Numbered from the stretch's first letter, positions 25,013-33,816 are shown. The stretch is 34,394 nt of DNA from Paenibacillus cremeus (GCF_007786445.1 NZ_VNJI01000068.1:1-34394); one strand, 5' to 3'. The notes: a model not told the origin generated them from the sequence alone. Translations and numbers: made by a program.

Positions 25013-28000
25013 ATGAACGAAGTAATGCGTAATGAAGGCCGCTTTCAGAACCTTTTAGCCACCGAACATGACAGCTGCGGCATCATCTGTATCGTAGAGA
25101 AAGACGGGTTTCCTTCCCGTGACAACATCCAAAAAACGATCGACGCTCTGGTAAAATTAGAGCATCGTTCGGGTTTTATTAACGGGGAAGGCGACGGTTG
25201 CGGGATTTTGACCGACATCCCTAGAGCACTTTGGGAGAAGAAGCTGAATGATGCCGGCCTCGATGGCAAACTGGCGTATGATGAGCGCTTCTCTGTAGCT
25301 CACATCTTTGTCCCACGCAAGCTGGCCATTTCCGCGGCCGACATGCAGCAAGGCATGCGCGAGCTGTTTGCAGGCTTTGGCGTCAGCATTCTAATGGAGC
25401 AAGAAAATCAAGTCGACAGCAGCGTACTCGGTCCGAACGGACGCAACGACGAGCCTACGTTCTGGCAGGTAGCCGGTTTCTGTGATAAGCCAGAAGTGAA
25501 GGTTGCCGATCATCTGTTTGAGCTTCATGTGGCGATCGAAGCCAAGTACAACGTGCATGTCGCTACGTTGAGCAATGTGACAGCGGCCTACAAAGTGATG
25601 GGCGCGGCTAGCATTTTGCCTAAATACTACAATGATACCCGTGATCCGCTGTTCGCCGCGCAAGTGACGATCGGTCATAACCGGTATTCGACAAACACCC
25701 AATCCAGCTTCTTCCGTGTACAGCCGTTCTCCCTGCTGGGCCATAACGGCGAGATCAACACCGTGAAGAAAATGCGTCTGGAAGCAGACATGGTCGGCGT
25801 TCCACTCGTGGACGGCGGCAGTGACTCCCAAGACATGAACCGGACGATTGAAACGTTCATCCACCGCGCGGGCCTCAGCCTGTTCGAAGCGATGGAAGTC
25901 GTTTTCCCGCCGATCATTAACGAAATGAAGCTGTACCGTCAAGAGCTTCAGGATTTGTATGTGTACTACCGCCAAATGTGGGGTCACTATGCTCAAGGTC
26001 CTGCGGGGATCGTATCCCGCTATGGCAACGAATGTATTTTCAGCGTCGATGCCCTCGGCTTGCGTCCGGTATGGATGGTGGAAAGCGAAACATCGCTTTA
26101 CTTCTCCTCCGAGCAAGGCGTGATTACCGTTGGCGAAATGGTAGCCGATCCGAAACCGATCGCTCCAGGCGAGAAAGTCGGCGTACTGCTTACACCAGGT
26201 GAGCATGTGCAGGTGATTCCTTACCATCAGGTTCAAACGATGGCAATGGAGCGCGCTTCCGCTCGCATCGGCATCGAAGGGCTTCGCAAGCATTTGAACA
26301 ATTCCGTTCCTGCGGTTGAGGCAGCTCCATCTGCTGACCTTACACCGACGGATGCGATTTATAGCGCGTTCGGTTGGGACCGCGACGGCATCAGCATGAT
26401 CGAGACGACTGCGGATACCGGCGCCGAGCCGATCCGTTCCCTGGGTCATGACAGCCCGCATGCGGCACTCAACTGGGAGCGTCAGAACATTCCAGACTTC
26501 ATTAAAGAAAGCGTAGCTGTCGTAACGAATCCGGCGATCGACCGCGACCGCGAAATGGAGCACTTCTCCACCCGCGTCGTTGTTGGCCCGCGTCCGGCGG
26601 TTTACGGTCAGCTCGACGAGCGTCTGCGCATTGAGTTGCTGTACCCTGTCGTACTCGAAGGCAGCAACGGCGTAGATTCCTTAAGCGAATTGAAACAGCC
26701 TAGCTTCGAACAGCTGACGGCTATGTACGGCGCACAGAATGGTGATGCTGTAGCTACTTTGTCGACCACGTTTGCCCGCGGCACGTCCGTTAAGGAGGCG
26801 CTGGAGCAACTGGCTGCAGATGCCATCAAAGCCGTTCGCCAAGGCGCTATGCTGCTCATCTTGGATGACAGCGAAGCTCACCAGAACGACCGCCTGTGGT
26901 TGGATCCTCACCTCGCGGTTTCCAAAGTAGATATCGCGCTTCGCGGTGAAAAGCTCGGCTTCGGAGATAACCTCCGCCGTCAAGCTACGCTGGTACTGCG
27001 CAGCGGAGCGATCCGTAACCTGCATGACATCGCTGTGGCATGCGGTTTAGGCGCAGACGTGCTGTCTCCTTATATCATGTTTGCTACGGCCGCTTCCAAA
27101 GACGGCGCACCGGCAGCTCGCAAAGTATTCACGGCTCTGATGAAAGGCTTGGAGAAAGTCATCTCCACCATCGGTACGCACGAGCTTCGCGGCTACACCC
27201 GCTTCTATTCTTCGATCGGGCTCAAGCCGGAAGTGGCAGAAGTGCTTGATATTGTGAACTATCTGGGCAGCGATGCCGCAGGGACCGGCTTTGCCGAGCT
27301 CGAGGCGGATGCCGAAGCCCGTTATAACGATTTCTCGAATCCAAAAGCCAAGGCCGCGCGGAACTTCCGTTTCTTCCAGCGCATGTGGAAAGCGCTGGGC
27401 GATGCTGCCTCCGGTGCTGCACCTTACACGGATTACCGTGACAAGCTGCGCGAAGAAGAGAAGAAGAACCCGATTTCCATTCGTCACGTGGCCGCATTCA
27501 ACTTTGAAAAAGCCGCTGCAGAAGGACGCAAGCCGCTTAGCACCGATCAAGTCAATATCGGAATCGGCGGACATGATCTGCCTATGCTAATCTCGTCTAT
27601 GTCCTTCGGATCACAGAATGAGACAGCATTCCGTGCCTATGCAGAAGCCGGCGAGCGTCTGAACATGGTTACCATGAACGGAGAAGGCGGCGAGATTAAA
27701 GATATGCTCGGCCGTTACAAGCGGACCCGCGGTGCGCAGGTAGCATCCGGACGCTTCGGTGTCAACGTAGAATTGGCTACTGCGGTAGCTTTCCTTGAGA
27801 TCAAGATCGGTCAAGGCGCAAAACCGGGCGAAGGCGGTCACCTGCCAGGCTCCAAGGTTACAGCCAAGATCGCTGCAACGCGTAACGCTACCATCGGCTC
27901 CGACCTGATTTCGCCTTCCAACAACCACGATATTTACTCGATCGAGGATTTGGCGCAAATCATCTCCGAGCTCAAGGAAGCCAGCGGCCGCAAAGCGAAA

Positions 28001-29566
28001 ATCATCGTAAAAATTCCAGTTGTACCTGGGATCGGAACGATTGCCGTAGGTGTCGCCAAAGCAGGTGCGGACGTCATCACTTTGTCCGGCTTCGACGGCG
28101 GTACTGGTGCAGCGCGGATTCACTCCATTACGCACGTAGGCTTGCCAACCGAAATCGGAACGAAGCTTGCTCATATCGCCTTGATCGAAGCTGGTCTTCG
28201 TCACCGCGTAGAGCTGTGGTCTGACGGCGGGATGAAGGCCGGTGCGGACGTAGTGAAGATGGTTATGCTCGGCGCAAACCGCGTAGGCTTCGGTTCCATC
28301 GCGATGCAATCCATCGGCTGTACGACCTGCCGCGGATGTCATTTGGATACTTGCCACGTAGGGATCGCCACGCAGATCGATTCGATGGAAGAAGCCGAGG
28401 AAAAAGGCCTTCGCCGTTTCGTTCCGCGTCAATACGACATCGCTGTGGATTCCCTGGTTCGCCTCTTTGGCGGTATCGGTGAGGAAGTACGCGAGATCGT
28501 AGCTCAACTCGGATTTACGGACCTGCAGGATCTGGTCGGCCGTTCCGACCTGCTGCAGCAAGTAAGCCACCTGGAAAAAATCGATCTATCCGACCTGCTT
28601 CGCCCGGCTCCGATTTCCTTCGTTGCAGCGCATGAAGAAGCACTGGCCGAAGTGGCCGCAGCGGTATCCTCGGATATCCGTATCGCAGCAGGTGCCGAAG
28701 GTCAAGAGTTTTTCCCGGATGCCGTCTCCTTCGACGCACCGGTTGAACGCAAGTGGAGCAAGGTCGATGCGGAATCCCGTATTCTCGGAAGCCGTTATTC
28801 CAGCCACCGGGTAAGAGACCGATTCGACGGCAGCTATGACCAGCTTCCGAAGGTGAACATCACGATGACGGAAGGCTCCGTACCGGGTAACGGTTTGGCA
28901 GCATTCAACGCTCGTGGCGTAGACATTACGGTTCACGGTGGTGCGGAAGACGGCGTAGGTAAAATGTCGCTGGGCGGTAAAGTAGCCATCTTGAAGGCGC
29001 CTAGCAAGCATAAGCAGTATATCAACGGTTCGGTAGGTAAATCCTTCGGATACGGGGCACAAAAAGGCTTGTTCCTGATCCAAGGTAACGCAGATACTCG
29101 CGCTTGCATTCGTTTCTCCGGTGCAGACGTCGTATTCGGCGGCGAGATTACCACTCCACTCCGTGACGATCTCGGCGGTCTGGCAGCCCGTGCGAATATG
29201 AAGGGCTTTGCGTTCGAATACATGACTAACGGTCGTGCAGTTGTTCTGGGCGATCCAGGTCCATGGATTTGCGCAGGGATGACAGGCGGTGTGATCTATC
29301 AGCGTTTGGTTCCAGAGATGGGTCTGGATCAAGCTGCTATCGAACGCCGGATTGCCAAAGGCGCGAAAGTTAAAATCGAGCCTATCGGCGCACAAAGCAC
29401 GAAGGATCTGAACGAGCTGCTCGGTGCATACCACGAAGAGCTGGCGAGCTCCGGTCAAACGGAAGCAGCAGCAACGATTCAAGAACTGCTCAGCAACCTG
29501 CAAGCTAACTTTGTACGGATCGCTCCGGTCAATCTGCAAGCAGACCAATCCGTAGCAACCGAATAA
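25013..29566 (+). CDS. gltB: Glutamate synthase large subunit, divergent stand-alone form
   Basis: Makes two glutamates from glutamine and 2-oxoglutarate. Domains in order: N-terminal Ntn amidotransferase with nucleophile Cys in EHDSCGI (codon 25076-25078), GHNRYSTNT and GHNGEINT; a central domain; the FMN/Fe-S synthase domain (GEGGHLPGSKV, NNHDIYSIEDLAQ, SGFDGGTGAARI); and a C-terminal GXGXG beta-helix (VHGGAEDGVGKMSLGGKVAI). The cluster motif GCTTCRGCHLDTC keeps the C-x5-C-x4-C set but adds a fourth Cys. The total of about 1517 residues is normal. The start is unsure: a strong GGGAGGTGA at 24981-24989 is 23 bases before this ATG, with in-frame CTG codons (24998, 25001) better spaced and a GTG inside the Shine-Dalgarno. 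No gltD follows; the next gene is convergent. The sequence is unlike the usual B. subtilis form, so electron donor and reaction are inferred. Confidence 0.9.
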   Translation: MNEVMRNEGRFQNLLATEHDSCGIICIVEKDGFPSRDNIQKTIDALVKLEHRSGFINGEGDGCGILTDIPRALWEKKLNDAGLDGKLAYDERFSVAHIFVPRKLAISAADMQQGMRELFAGFGVSILMEQENQVDSSVLGPNGRNDEPTFWQVAGFCDKPEVKVADHLFELHVAIEAKYNVHVATLSNVTAAYKVMGAASILPKYYNDTRDPLFAAQVTIGHNRYSTNTQSSFFRVQPFSLLGHNGEINTVKKMRLEADMVGVPLVDGGSDSQDMNRTIETFIHRAGLSLFEAMEVVFPPIINEMKLYRQELQDLYVYYRQMWGHYAQGPAGIVSRYGNECIFSVDALGLRPVWMVESETSLYFSSEQGVITVGEMVADPKPIAPGEKVGVLLTPGEHVQVIPYHQVQTMAMERASARIGIEGLRKHLNNSVPAVEAAPSADLTPTDAIYSAFGWDRDGISMIETTADTGAEPIRSLGHDSPHAALNWERQNIPDFIKESVAVVTNPAIDRDREMEHFSTRVVVGPRPAVYGQLDERLRIELLYPVVLEGSNGVDSLSELKQPSFEQLTAMYGAQNGDAVATLSTTFARGTSVKEALEQLAADAIKAVRQGAMLLILDDSEAHQNDRLWLDPHLAVSKVDIALRGEKLGFGDNLRRQATLVLRSGAIRNLHDIAVACGLGADVLSPYIMFATAASKDGAPAARKVFTALMKGLEKVISTIGTHELRGYTRFYSSIGLKPEVAEVLDIVNYLGSDAAGTGFAELEADAEARYNDFSNPKAKAARNFRFFQRMWKALGDAASGAAPYTDYRDKLREEEKKNPISIRHVAAFNFEKAAAEGRKPLSTDQVNIGIGGHDLPMLISSMSFGSQNETAFRAYAEAGERLNMVTMNGEGGEIKDMLGRYKRTRGAQVASGRFGVNVELATAVAFLEIKIGQGAKPGEGGHLPGSKVTAKIAATRNATIGSDLISPSNNHDIYSIEDLAQIISELKEASGRKAKIIVKIPVVPGIGTIAVGVAKAGADVITLSGFDGGTGAARIHSITHVGLPTEIGTKLAHIALIEAGLRHRVELWSDGGMKAGADVVKMVMLGANRVGFGSIAMQSIGCTTCRGCHLDTCHVGIATQIDSMEEAEEKGLRRFVPRQYDIAVDSLVRLFGGIGEEVREIVAQLGFTDLQDLVGRSDLLQQVSHLEKIDLSDLLRPAPISFVAAHEEALAEVAAAVSSDIRIAAGAEGQEFFPDAVSFDAPVERKWSKVDAESRILGSRYSSHRVRDRFDGSYDQLPKVNITMTEGSVPGNGLAAFNARGVDITVHGGAEDGVGKMSLGGKVAILKAPSKHKQYINGSVGKSFGYGAQKGLFLIQGNADTRACIRFSGADVVFGGEITTPLRDDLGGLAARANMKGFAFEYMTNGRAVVLGDPGPWICAGMTGGVIYQRLVPEMGLDQAAIERRIAKGAKVKIEPIGAQSTKDLNELLGAYHEELASSGQTEAAATIQELLSNLQANFVRIAPVNLQADQSVATE

Positions 29567-29592
29567 GCTGGTTACAATAACGAAACACCCGA

Positions 29593-29627
29593 ACCCCCTC
29601 AAGCATCCCGCTTGGAGGGGGTTTTTG
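29593..29627 (+). terminator. Terminator of the glutamate synthase gene
   Basis: A strong GC hairpin ACCCCCTCAAGC with GCTTGGAGGGGGT (one bulge), followed by T5, 26 bases past the stop. Confidence 0.92.
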
Positions 29628-29645
29628 CTGATATTTTTCTCCACG

Positions 29646-29706
29646 TAAAAAGCCGCCCCAGTGCGAGAATCCTTATGGAATCCCAACGCGCCGAGAGCGG
29701 CCTTTT
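29646..29706 (-). terminator. Terminator of the glpP-like gene
   Basis: On the minus strand AAGGCCGC and GGGCGGCTT form the base of a long imperfect hairpin followed by T5, 22 bases past the glpP stop. Confidence 0.7.
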
Positions 29707-29728
29707 CATGAAACAATTCTTTTATGTT

Positions 29729-30265
29729 TTATGACCAAAACTTCTCACTGCCCACCGACACAAAATCGGCGCCATGCTGCAGAGCTTGCTCCACCTCATC
29801 GAAGCCTCGTATCAATCCACCTACGATCAGCGGCTGATCGATTCGGCTCTTTACCTCTTGGATGACCCGCGGCATGAGGCCCGGCATCAATTCCACCTCG
29901 TCAGGCTGACTTGCTCTGACTACACGAATCGCTGTTTCCACAGCTGCAGTATCAATGGCAAAAAATCGCTGAATGCTCCGTATACCGGCAGCCTTAGCGG
30001 CACCGATCACGTGGCTTTTAGTAGAAATAATTCCGTTAATCCCAAATTGCTCAGCTAAATAGTGAACGGCGGCCGCATCACGACCAATGCCATCGACCAT
30101 TTCGATGTGGAGATAGACGCTTTTATCGGAGGCCTTGAGTTGATCCACTACTTGTCCCAGGTTTCGAATATTGCCGGTCATTAAATTAACCCGCTTGACT
30201 TTACTTTCCATGGCTAATCGGAGTTGTTCCGTCTTGGTGATCGATGCAATAATGGATTGGTGCAT
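29729..30265 (-). CDS. glpP: GlpP-family glycerol-3-phosphate-responsive antiterminator
   Basis: GlpP proteins bind glycerol-3-phosphate and the leader RNA of glp genes to prevent termination. The 178-residue protein has the family plan: VNLMTGNIRNLGQVVDQL, VYLHIEMVDGIGRD, the phosphate-binding region INGIISTKSHVIGAAKAAG, IQRFFAID, ELMPGLMPRVIQEV and PLIVGGLIRGFDEVEQAL, ending GADFVSVGSEKFW. The start ATG follows a weak GGGG. Unusually, no glpF, glpK or glpD is adjacent; it lies between the glutamate synthase gene and the ketodeoxygluconate operon. It could regulate a distant glp operon or have a different target. Confidence 0.9.
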   Translation of the reverse strand: MHQSIIASITKTEQLRLAMESKVKRVNLMTGNIRNLGQVVDQLKASDKSVYLHIEMVDGIGRDAAAVHYLAEQFGINGIISTKSHVIGAAKAAGIRSIQRFFAIDTAAVETAIRVVRASQPDEVELMPGLMPRVIQEVKSRIDQPLIVGGLIRGFDEVEQALQHGADFVSVGSEKFWS

Positions 30266-30371
30266 TCGGTTACCCCATTTCTAATTGGCTATCCGAATTT
30301 TACCACACACATATTTTCGCAAGATTAACACCATATAAAAACTTTTCACCTGCAAGCTACCGGATCATACG

Positions 30372-30416
30372 AAAGACTGCCTCACCAGCCTCAGGAGCCG
30401 GTTCAACAGTCTTTTT
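30372..30416. terminator. Bidirectional-type terminator downstream of eda
   Basis: AAAGACTG/CAGTCTTT outer stem with an inner CCGGCTC/GGCTGG stem. The T run is short on the minus strand, where eda ends, and longer on the plus strand. Confidence 0.7.
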
Positions 30417-30432
30417 TATACAAGTGATATAT

Positions 30433-31095
30433 TTACGCTTTAGCAGCGCGGTAAGCCTCAATGTACTGCGCTGCCTTCTTGGCAACGAGGCTGTAGTCAC
30501 CGGATTTTACCGCATCTGCAGTCAAATCCGAACCAATCCCTACAGCAACTGCACCAGCCTTGATCCATTCACCCAAATTGCTGAGCGATACGCCACCCGT
30601 TGGCATGACGTTAGCCTGCGGCAATGGGCCTTTGATCGCCTTGATCATAGCTGGCGAATACAGGTTGCCCGGGAACAGCTTAACGACGTCCACACCGAGC
30701 TCCAGCGCGTGCTGGATTTCTTGAATGGTCATGACGCCGGGCATCACCGGAATGCGGTACCGATTGCACAGTGCAACCGTTCCTGGGTTGAGCGTAGGGC
30801 TCACCACGAACTCAGAACCGCTCAGAATGCCTGCACGAGCGGTTTCAGGATCAAGTACCGTTCCAACGCCAATAATGGCATATTTCGACGGATCTGAAGT
30901 CGTACTTGAGTATTTCTTAGCCAAACGTTCAATCGCTTGGAGCGCAAAAGGAACCGTCATCGTGACCTCAATCACCTTGATGCCGCCCTCGATCGCTTGC
31001 TCGGCCATCTCGACTACTTCATCCGGCGTTTCCCCGCGGAGTACTGCGACAACGCCCTCTTCTACGATTTGTTGAACCAGCTTAAGTTTTTTCAT
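30433..31095 (-). CDS. eda: KDPG/KHG aldolase
   Basis: Cleaves 2-keto-3-deoxy-6-phosphogluconate to pyruvate and glyceraldehyde-3-phosphate, the last step of uronate and ketodeoxygluconate breakdown. The 220-residue class I aldolase has the catalytic Glu in VIEVTMTVPF and the Schiff-base Lys in DVVKLFPGN. VAVLRG, GVGTVLDPETA, FVVSPTLN and MPTGGV are family motifs. Start ATG with AAGGA upstream. Last gene of kduD-kdgK-eda, 47 bases after kdgK; also called kdgA in Bacillus. Confidence 0.95.
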   Translation of the reverse strand: MKKLKLVQQIVEEGVVAVLRGETPDEVVEMAEQAIEGGIKVIEVTMTVPFALQAIERLAKKYSSTTSDPSKYAIIGVGTVLDPETARAGILSGSEFVVSPTLNPGTVALCNRYRIPVMPGVMTIQEIQHALELGVDVVKLFPGNLYSPAMIKAIKGPLPQANVMPTGGVSLSNLGEWIKAGAVAVGIGSDLTADAVKSGDYSLVAKKAAQYIEAYRAAKA

Positions 31096-31142
31096 CTCTT
31101 CAACCGTTCCTTCGCATGGAATGTCACTCTATTGATCAAGGA

Positions 31143-32126
31143 TTACCGCTCTACGTGCTTCACATTGTTCAAAAATGCCTCAACCTGCTCCCAGGTCGGA
31201 ATGCCTTCCCAGTCGCCTTCCATTTGAACGACCATGCAGCCAATGAGATTGCCTAAGCGTACCGCTTCGTAGTGGCTGTAGCCTTTCAGCAAGCCGACGA
31301 AAAAGCCCGCGCAAAAGCCATCCCCCGCGCCTACCGTATCCACAACCTGCTCCGCCTTGAAGTAAGGAACCGAGGTAACCTTACCATTCTCCACGATATA
31401 GGTCTCGTCGTCTCCACCCTTCACGATGGATACTGCCTTCAGTTCGCTCAAACGGGCAACAATCTCATCGAAGCTCTCGGTTTGATACAGCAGCTTCAGC
31501 TCATCCAGACCAGGCAGGAAATAGTCCGCCTCCTGCGCAAGCTCAAGAAGCACGCCTCGCGCTTCCTCAATGGACCACAGCTTCAATCGCAGGTTTGGAT
31601 CAAAGCATACTTTTACCCCATGCTTCCGTGCAATCCGGATCGCTTCCTTCGCCGATTCGCGGCAGCTTTCGCTTAGCGCCGGTGTAATCCCGGTCACATG
31701 GAGGTATTTCGCCTGCTTAATATATTCTTCGTCCAAATTTTCCGGTTTGAGCGTGCTCGCGGCCGAGCCTTTGCGGTAGTAATAAACAGACGTTTTGCCG
31801 GACACGACTTCACGCAGCATCATGCCTGTCGGAGCTTCCGTCGTCAATTCTACGCGGGATACATCCACACCCTCGCCGCGAATCTTTTTCAAAATCATCC
31901 GCCCAAACGGATCCTTCCCCAATCGGCTGAACCAGCCAACCTTATGGCCGAGACGGGAAACACCAATCGCAACATTGCTCTCCGCTCCGCCAAACAAACT
32001 TTGAAACTGTGCCGAGTACTCTATACCCTTGGAGCCTGTCGGCATCATGAGCGCCATCGTTTCACCAAACGTGATAATCTCCGGCTGAAACATCTGCACC
32101 TGTCCTGATTGTTGTCCCGTAGCCAT
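31143..32126 (-). CDS. kdgK: 2-keto-3-deoxygluconate kinase, PfkB family
   Basis: Phosphorylates 2-keto-3-deoxygluconate to KDPG with ATP, supplying the aldolase gene downstream. The 327-residue protein has the PfkB N-terminal signature GGAESNVAIGVSRLG, the Tyr-rich substrate region SVYYYRKGSAAS and the C-terminal nucleotide motif DTVGAGDGFCAGF with the catalytic Asp. The start MATGQQSG overlaps the kduD stop in TAATG, implying translational coupling; an alternative in-frame ATG 11 codons later (MFQPEIITFGE), with AGGTG in front, also fits. A ribokinase-family sugar kinase of another specificity is less likely in this operon. Confidence 0.94.
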   Translation of the reverse strand: MATGQQSGQVQMFQPEIITFGETMALMMPTGSKGIEYSAQFQSLFGGAESNVAIGVSRLGHKVGWFSRLGKDPFGRMILKKIRGEGVDVSRVELTTEAPTGMMLREVVSGKTSVYYYRKGSAASTLKPENLDEEYIKQAKYLHVTGITPALSESCRESAKEAIRIARKHGVKVCFDPNLRLKLWSIEEARGVLLELAQEADYFLPGLDELKLLYQTESFDEIVARLSELKAVSIVKGGDDETYIVENGKVTSVPYFKAEQVVDTVGAGDGFCAGFFVGLLKGYSHYEAVRLGNLIGCMVVQMEGDWEGIPTWEQVEAFLNNVKHVER

Positions 32127-32881
32127 TATCGTGTCATCCACCCGCCGTCTACGCAAAGCACGTGGCCGCTCATATAATCGGAAGCTTGAGAAGCTAAGAA
32201 TACAACCGGTCCTTGCAGATCTTCAGGCGTTCCCCACCGTGCAGCTGGAATTCGCACCAAAATTTGCGAGCTGCGCTCTTGATCAGCTCTAAGAGCTGCC
32301 GTATTATCCGTCTCCATATAGCCTGGAGCGATGGCATTCACTTGGATGCCCTTGCTAGCCCATTCGTTTGCTAACGCCTTCGTCACACCGGCAATAGCAT
32401 GCTTGGATGCTGTATAGCCAGGGACGTTGATGCCGCCTTGGAAGCTGAGCATCGAGGCAATGTTGATGATTTTACCCGAACCTTGTTCGATCATTTCACG
32501 ACCTACACGCTGCGATAAGAAGAAAGCCGAGTTCAAGTTCAAATTCAGCACATCGTGCCAGTCTTGAGCAGCATGCTCAGCAGCAGGTGTACGGCGAATA
32601 ATGCCCGCATTGTTCACAAGAATATCGATCTTGCCGAAAACGGACAGCGCTTCGTTTACCACTGCATCGATAGCAGCTTCATCCATCAGGTTCGCAACAA
32701 TGGTATGTGCTTTACGGCCCATAGCCTCGATTTGCTGTTGCACTTCGCGGGAACGATCATTGCTCGTTACGATCGCGACATCAGCTCCTGCTTTCGCCAA
32801 ACCAAGAGAAATCGCGCCGCCCAAACCAACAGCACCACCTGTAACCAAAGCCACTTTTCCGGATAAATCAAACAAGTTCAT
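32126..32881 (-). CDS. kduD: 2-dehydro-3-deoxy-D-gluconate 5-dehydrogenase
   Basis: An NAD(P)-dependent short-chain dehydrogenase that converts 5-keto-4-deoxyuronate-derived DKII to 2-keto-3-deoxygluconate in pectin and uronate catabolism. The 251-residue protein has the Rossmann motif TGGAVGLGG, NNAGI, catalytic Ser in NIASMLSF and Tyr/Lys in YTASKH. The KduD-specific tail NAIAPGYMETDNTAALR and ASDYMSGHVLCVDGGWMTR distinguishes it from other SDRs. The start is the ATG 9 bases after GGGG. First gene of the kduD-kdgK-eda operon; kduI and transporters are not in this window. A TATAAT (32960-32965) about 80 bases upstream is a candidate -10, but the -35 is weak. Confidence 0.95.
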   Translation of the reverse strand: MNLFDLSGKVALVTGGAVGLGGAISLGLAKAGADVAIVTSNDRSREVQQQIEAMGRKAHTIVANLMDEAAIDAVVNEALSVFGKIDILVNNAGIIRRTPAAEHAAQDWHDVLNLNLNSAFFLSQRVGREMIEQGSGKIINIASMLSFQGGINVPGYTASKHAIAGVTKALANEWASKGIQVNAIAPGYMETDNTAALRADQERSSQILVRIPAARWGTPEDLQGPVVFLASQASDYMSGHVLCVDGGWMTR

Positions 32882-33008
32882 TTTCTCGCACCCCATTTTA
32901 GCGTTTTAAGCTGATCCGAACTATACTCGCTTCTCTTTCACGGATTGCTTGTCCATATTATTATATGCCAAAACCATGGGGTTCGCCATACTTCGAGTAC
33001 GATTTTTC

Positions 33009-33038
33009 GTTCATTTCAGTTCATTTTCGTTCAAAATA
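33009..33038. repeat. Three direct repeats at exactly 10-bp spacing upstream of kduD
   Basis: GTTCATTTCA, GTTCATTTTC and GTTCAAAATA follow each other without gaps, so the shared GTTCA recurs once per helical turn. The site lies about 45-75 bases upstream of the candidate kduD -10 box, on the same DNA face, and may be a regulator site for the operon. It also precedes the tRNA terminator, so the 237 bases between kduD and the tRNA cluster hold a promoter candidate, these repeats and the terminator. Confidence 0.7.
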
Positions 33039-33080
33039 GACAATAGAACCCAGCAGCCTCTCCCTGACTCTTTTAAATGC

Positions 33081-33116
33081 AAAAAAACAGCCCTTCGCAT
33101 ACGCGAAAGGCTGTTT
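33081..33116 (-). terminator. Terminator of the tRNA cluster
   Basis: A 14-bp stem AAACAGCCTTTCGC/GCGAAGGGCTGTTT, loop GTAT, followed by T7 on the minus strand, immediately after tRNA-Arg. Confidence 0.95.
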
Positions 33117-33118
33117 TA

Positions 33119-33192
<74 letters not shown>

Positions 33193-33200
33193 TTATTAGT

Positions 33201-33274
33201 TGGAGCGGGTGATGGGAATCGAACCCACGCTACCAGCTTGGAAGGCTGGAGTTCTACCATTGAACTACACCCGC
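33201..33274 (-). tRNA. tRNA-Gly (anticodon TCC)
   Basis: Acceptor GCGGGTG pairs with CACCCGC; anticodon loop CTTCCAA; CCA encoded. Confidence 0.97.
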
Positions 33275-33281
33275 AAATTAG

Positions 33282-33358
33282 TGGTCGGGACGACACGATT
33301 TGAACATGCGACCCCCTGGTCCCAAACCAGGTGCTCTACCAAGCTGAGCTACGTCCCG
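33282..33358 (-). tRNA. tRNA-Pro (anticodon TGG)
   Basis: Acceptor CGGGACG pairs with CGTCCCG; anticodon loop TTTGGGA between CCTGG and CCAGG; CCA encoded. Confidence 0.97.
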
Positions 33359-33368
33359 ATCTATTCAG

Positions 33369-33448
33369 TGCTGGTAGAGGGACTTGAACCCCCACGGTTT
33401 CCCTCACGATTTTGAGTCGCGCGCGTCTGCCAATTCCGCCATACCAGC
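33369..33448 (-). tRNA. tRNA-Leu (anticodon CAA)
   Basis: Class II tRNA with acceptor GCTGGTA/TACCAGC, anticodon loop CTCAAAA and a short extra arm; discriminator A; CCA not encoded. Confidence 0.95.
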
Positions 33449-33457
33449 AAATACAAA

Positions 33458-33532
33458 TGGAGCGGAAGACGGGACTCGAACCCGCGACCCTCGCCTTGGC
33501 AAGGCGATGCTCTACCACTGAGCCACTTCCGC
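33458..33532 (-). tRNA. tRNA-Gly (anticodon GCC), first copy
   Basis: Acceptor GCGGAAG/CTTCCGC, anticodon loop TTGCCAA, CCA encoded. Nearly identical to the neighbouring copy. Confidence 0.97.
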
Positions 33533-33568
33533 ATGAAATTATAACATGTAAACCTTTAAGTATGATGA

Positions 33569-33643
33569 TGGAGCGGAAGACGGGAATCGAACCCGCGACC
33601 CTCGCCTTGGCAAGGCGATGCTCTACCGCTGAGCCACTTCCGC
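33569..33643 (-). tRNA. tRNA-Gly (anticodon GCC), second copy
   Basis: Same acceptor and anticodon arms as the first copy, with only a few differences (for example in the D arm and T loop); CCA encoded. A tandem duplication. Confidence 0.97.
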
Positions 33644-33664
33644 TAACTAACATACTTGTTAAAG

Positions 33665-33737
33665 TGAGCCATGTAGGACTCGAACCTACGACACCCTGAT
33701 TAAAAGTCAGGTGCTCTACCAACTGAGCTAATGGCTC
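33665..33737 (-). tRNA. tRNA-Lys (anticodon TTT)
   Basis: Acceptor GAGCCAT/ATGGCTC, anticodon loop CTTTTAA, discriminator A; CCA not encoded. Confidence 0.97.
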
Positions 33738-33744
33738 ATAGAAA

Positions 33745-33816
33745 CTGGGGATCTAGGATTCGAACCTAGGCATGACGGAGTCAAAGTCCGTTGCCTTACC
33801 GCTTGGCTAATCCCCA
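33745..33816 (-). tRNA. tRNA-Gln (anticodon TTG)
   Basis: Acceptor TGGGGAT/ATCCCCA, anticodon loop CTTTGAC between ACGGA and TCCGT, discriminator G; CCA not encoded. Confidence 0.96.

Noticed and set aside
32882..32940. Catabolite-responsive (cre) site before kduD
   Set aside because: TGAAAGAGAAGCGA-like sequence departs from the cre consensus at the central CG and in dyad symmetry.
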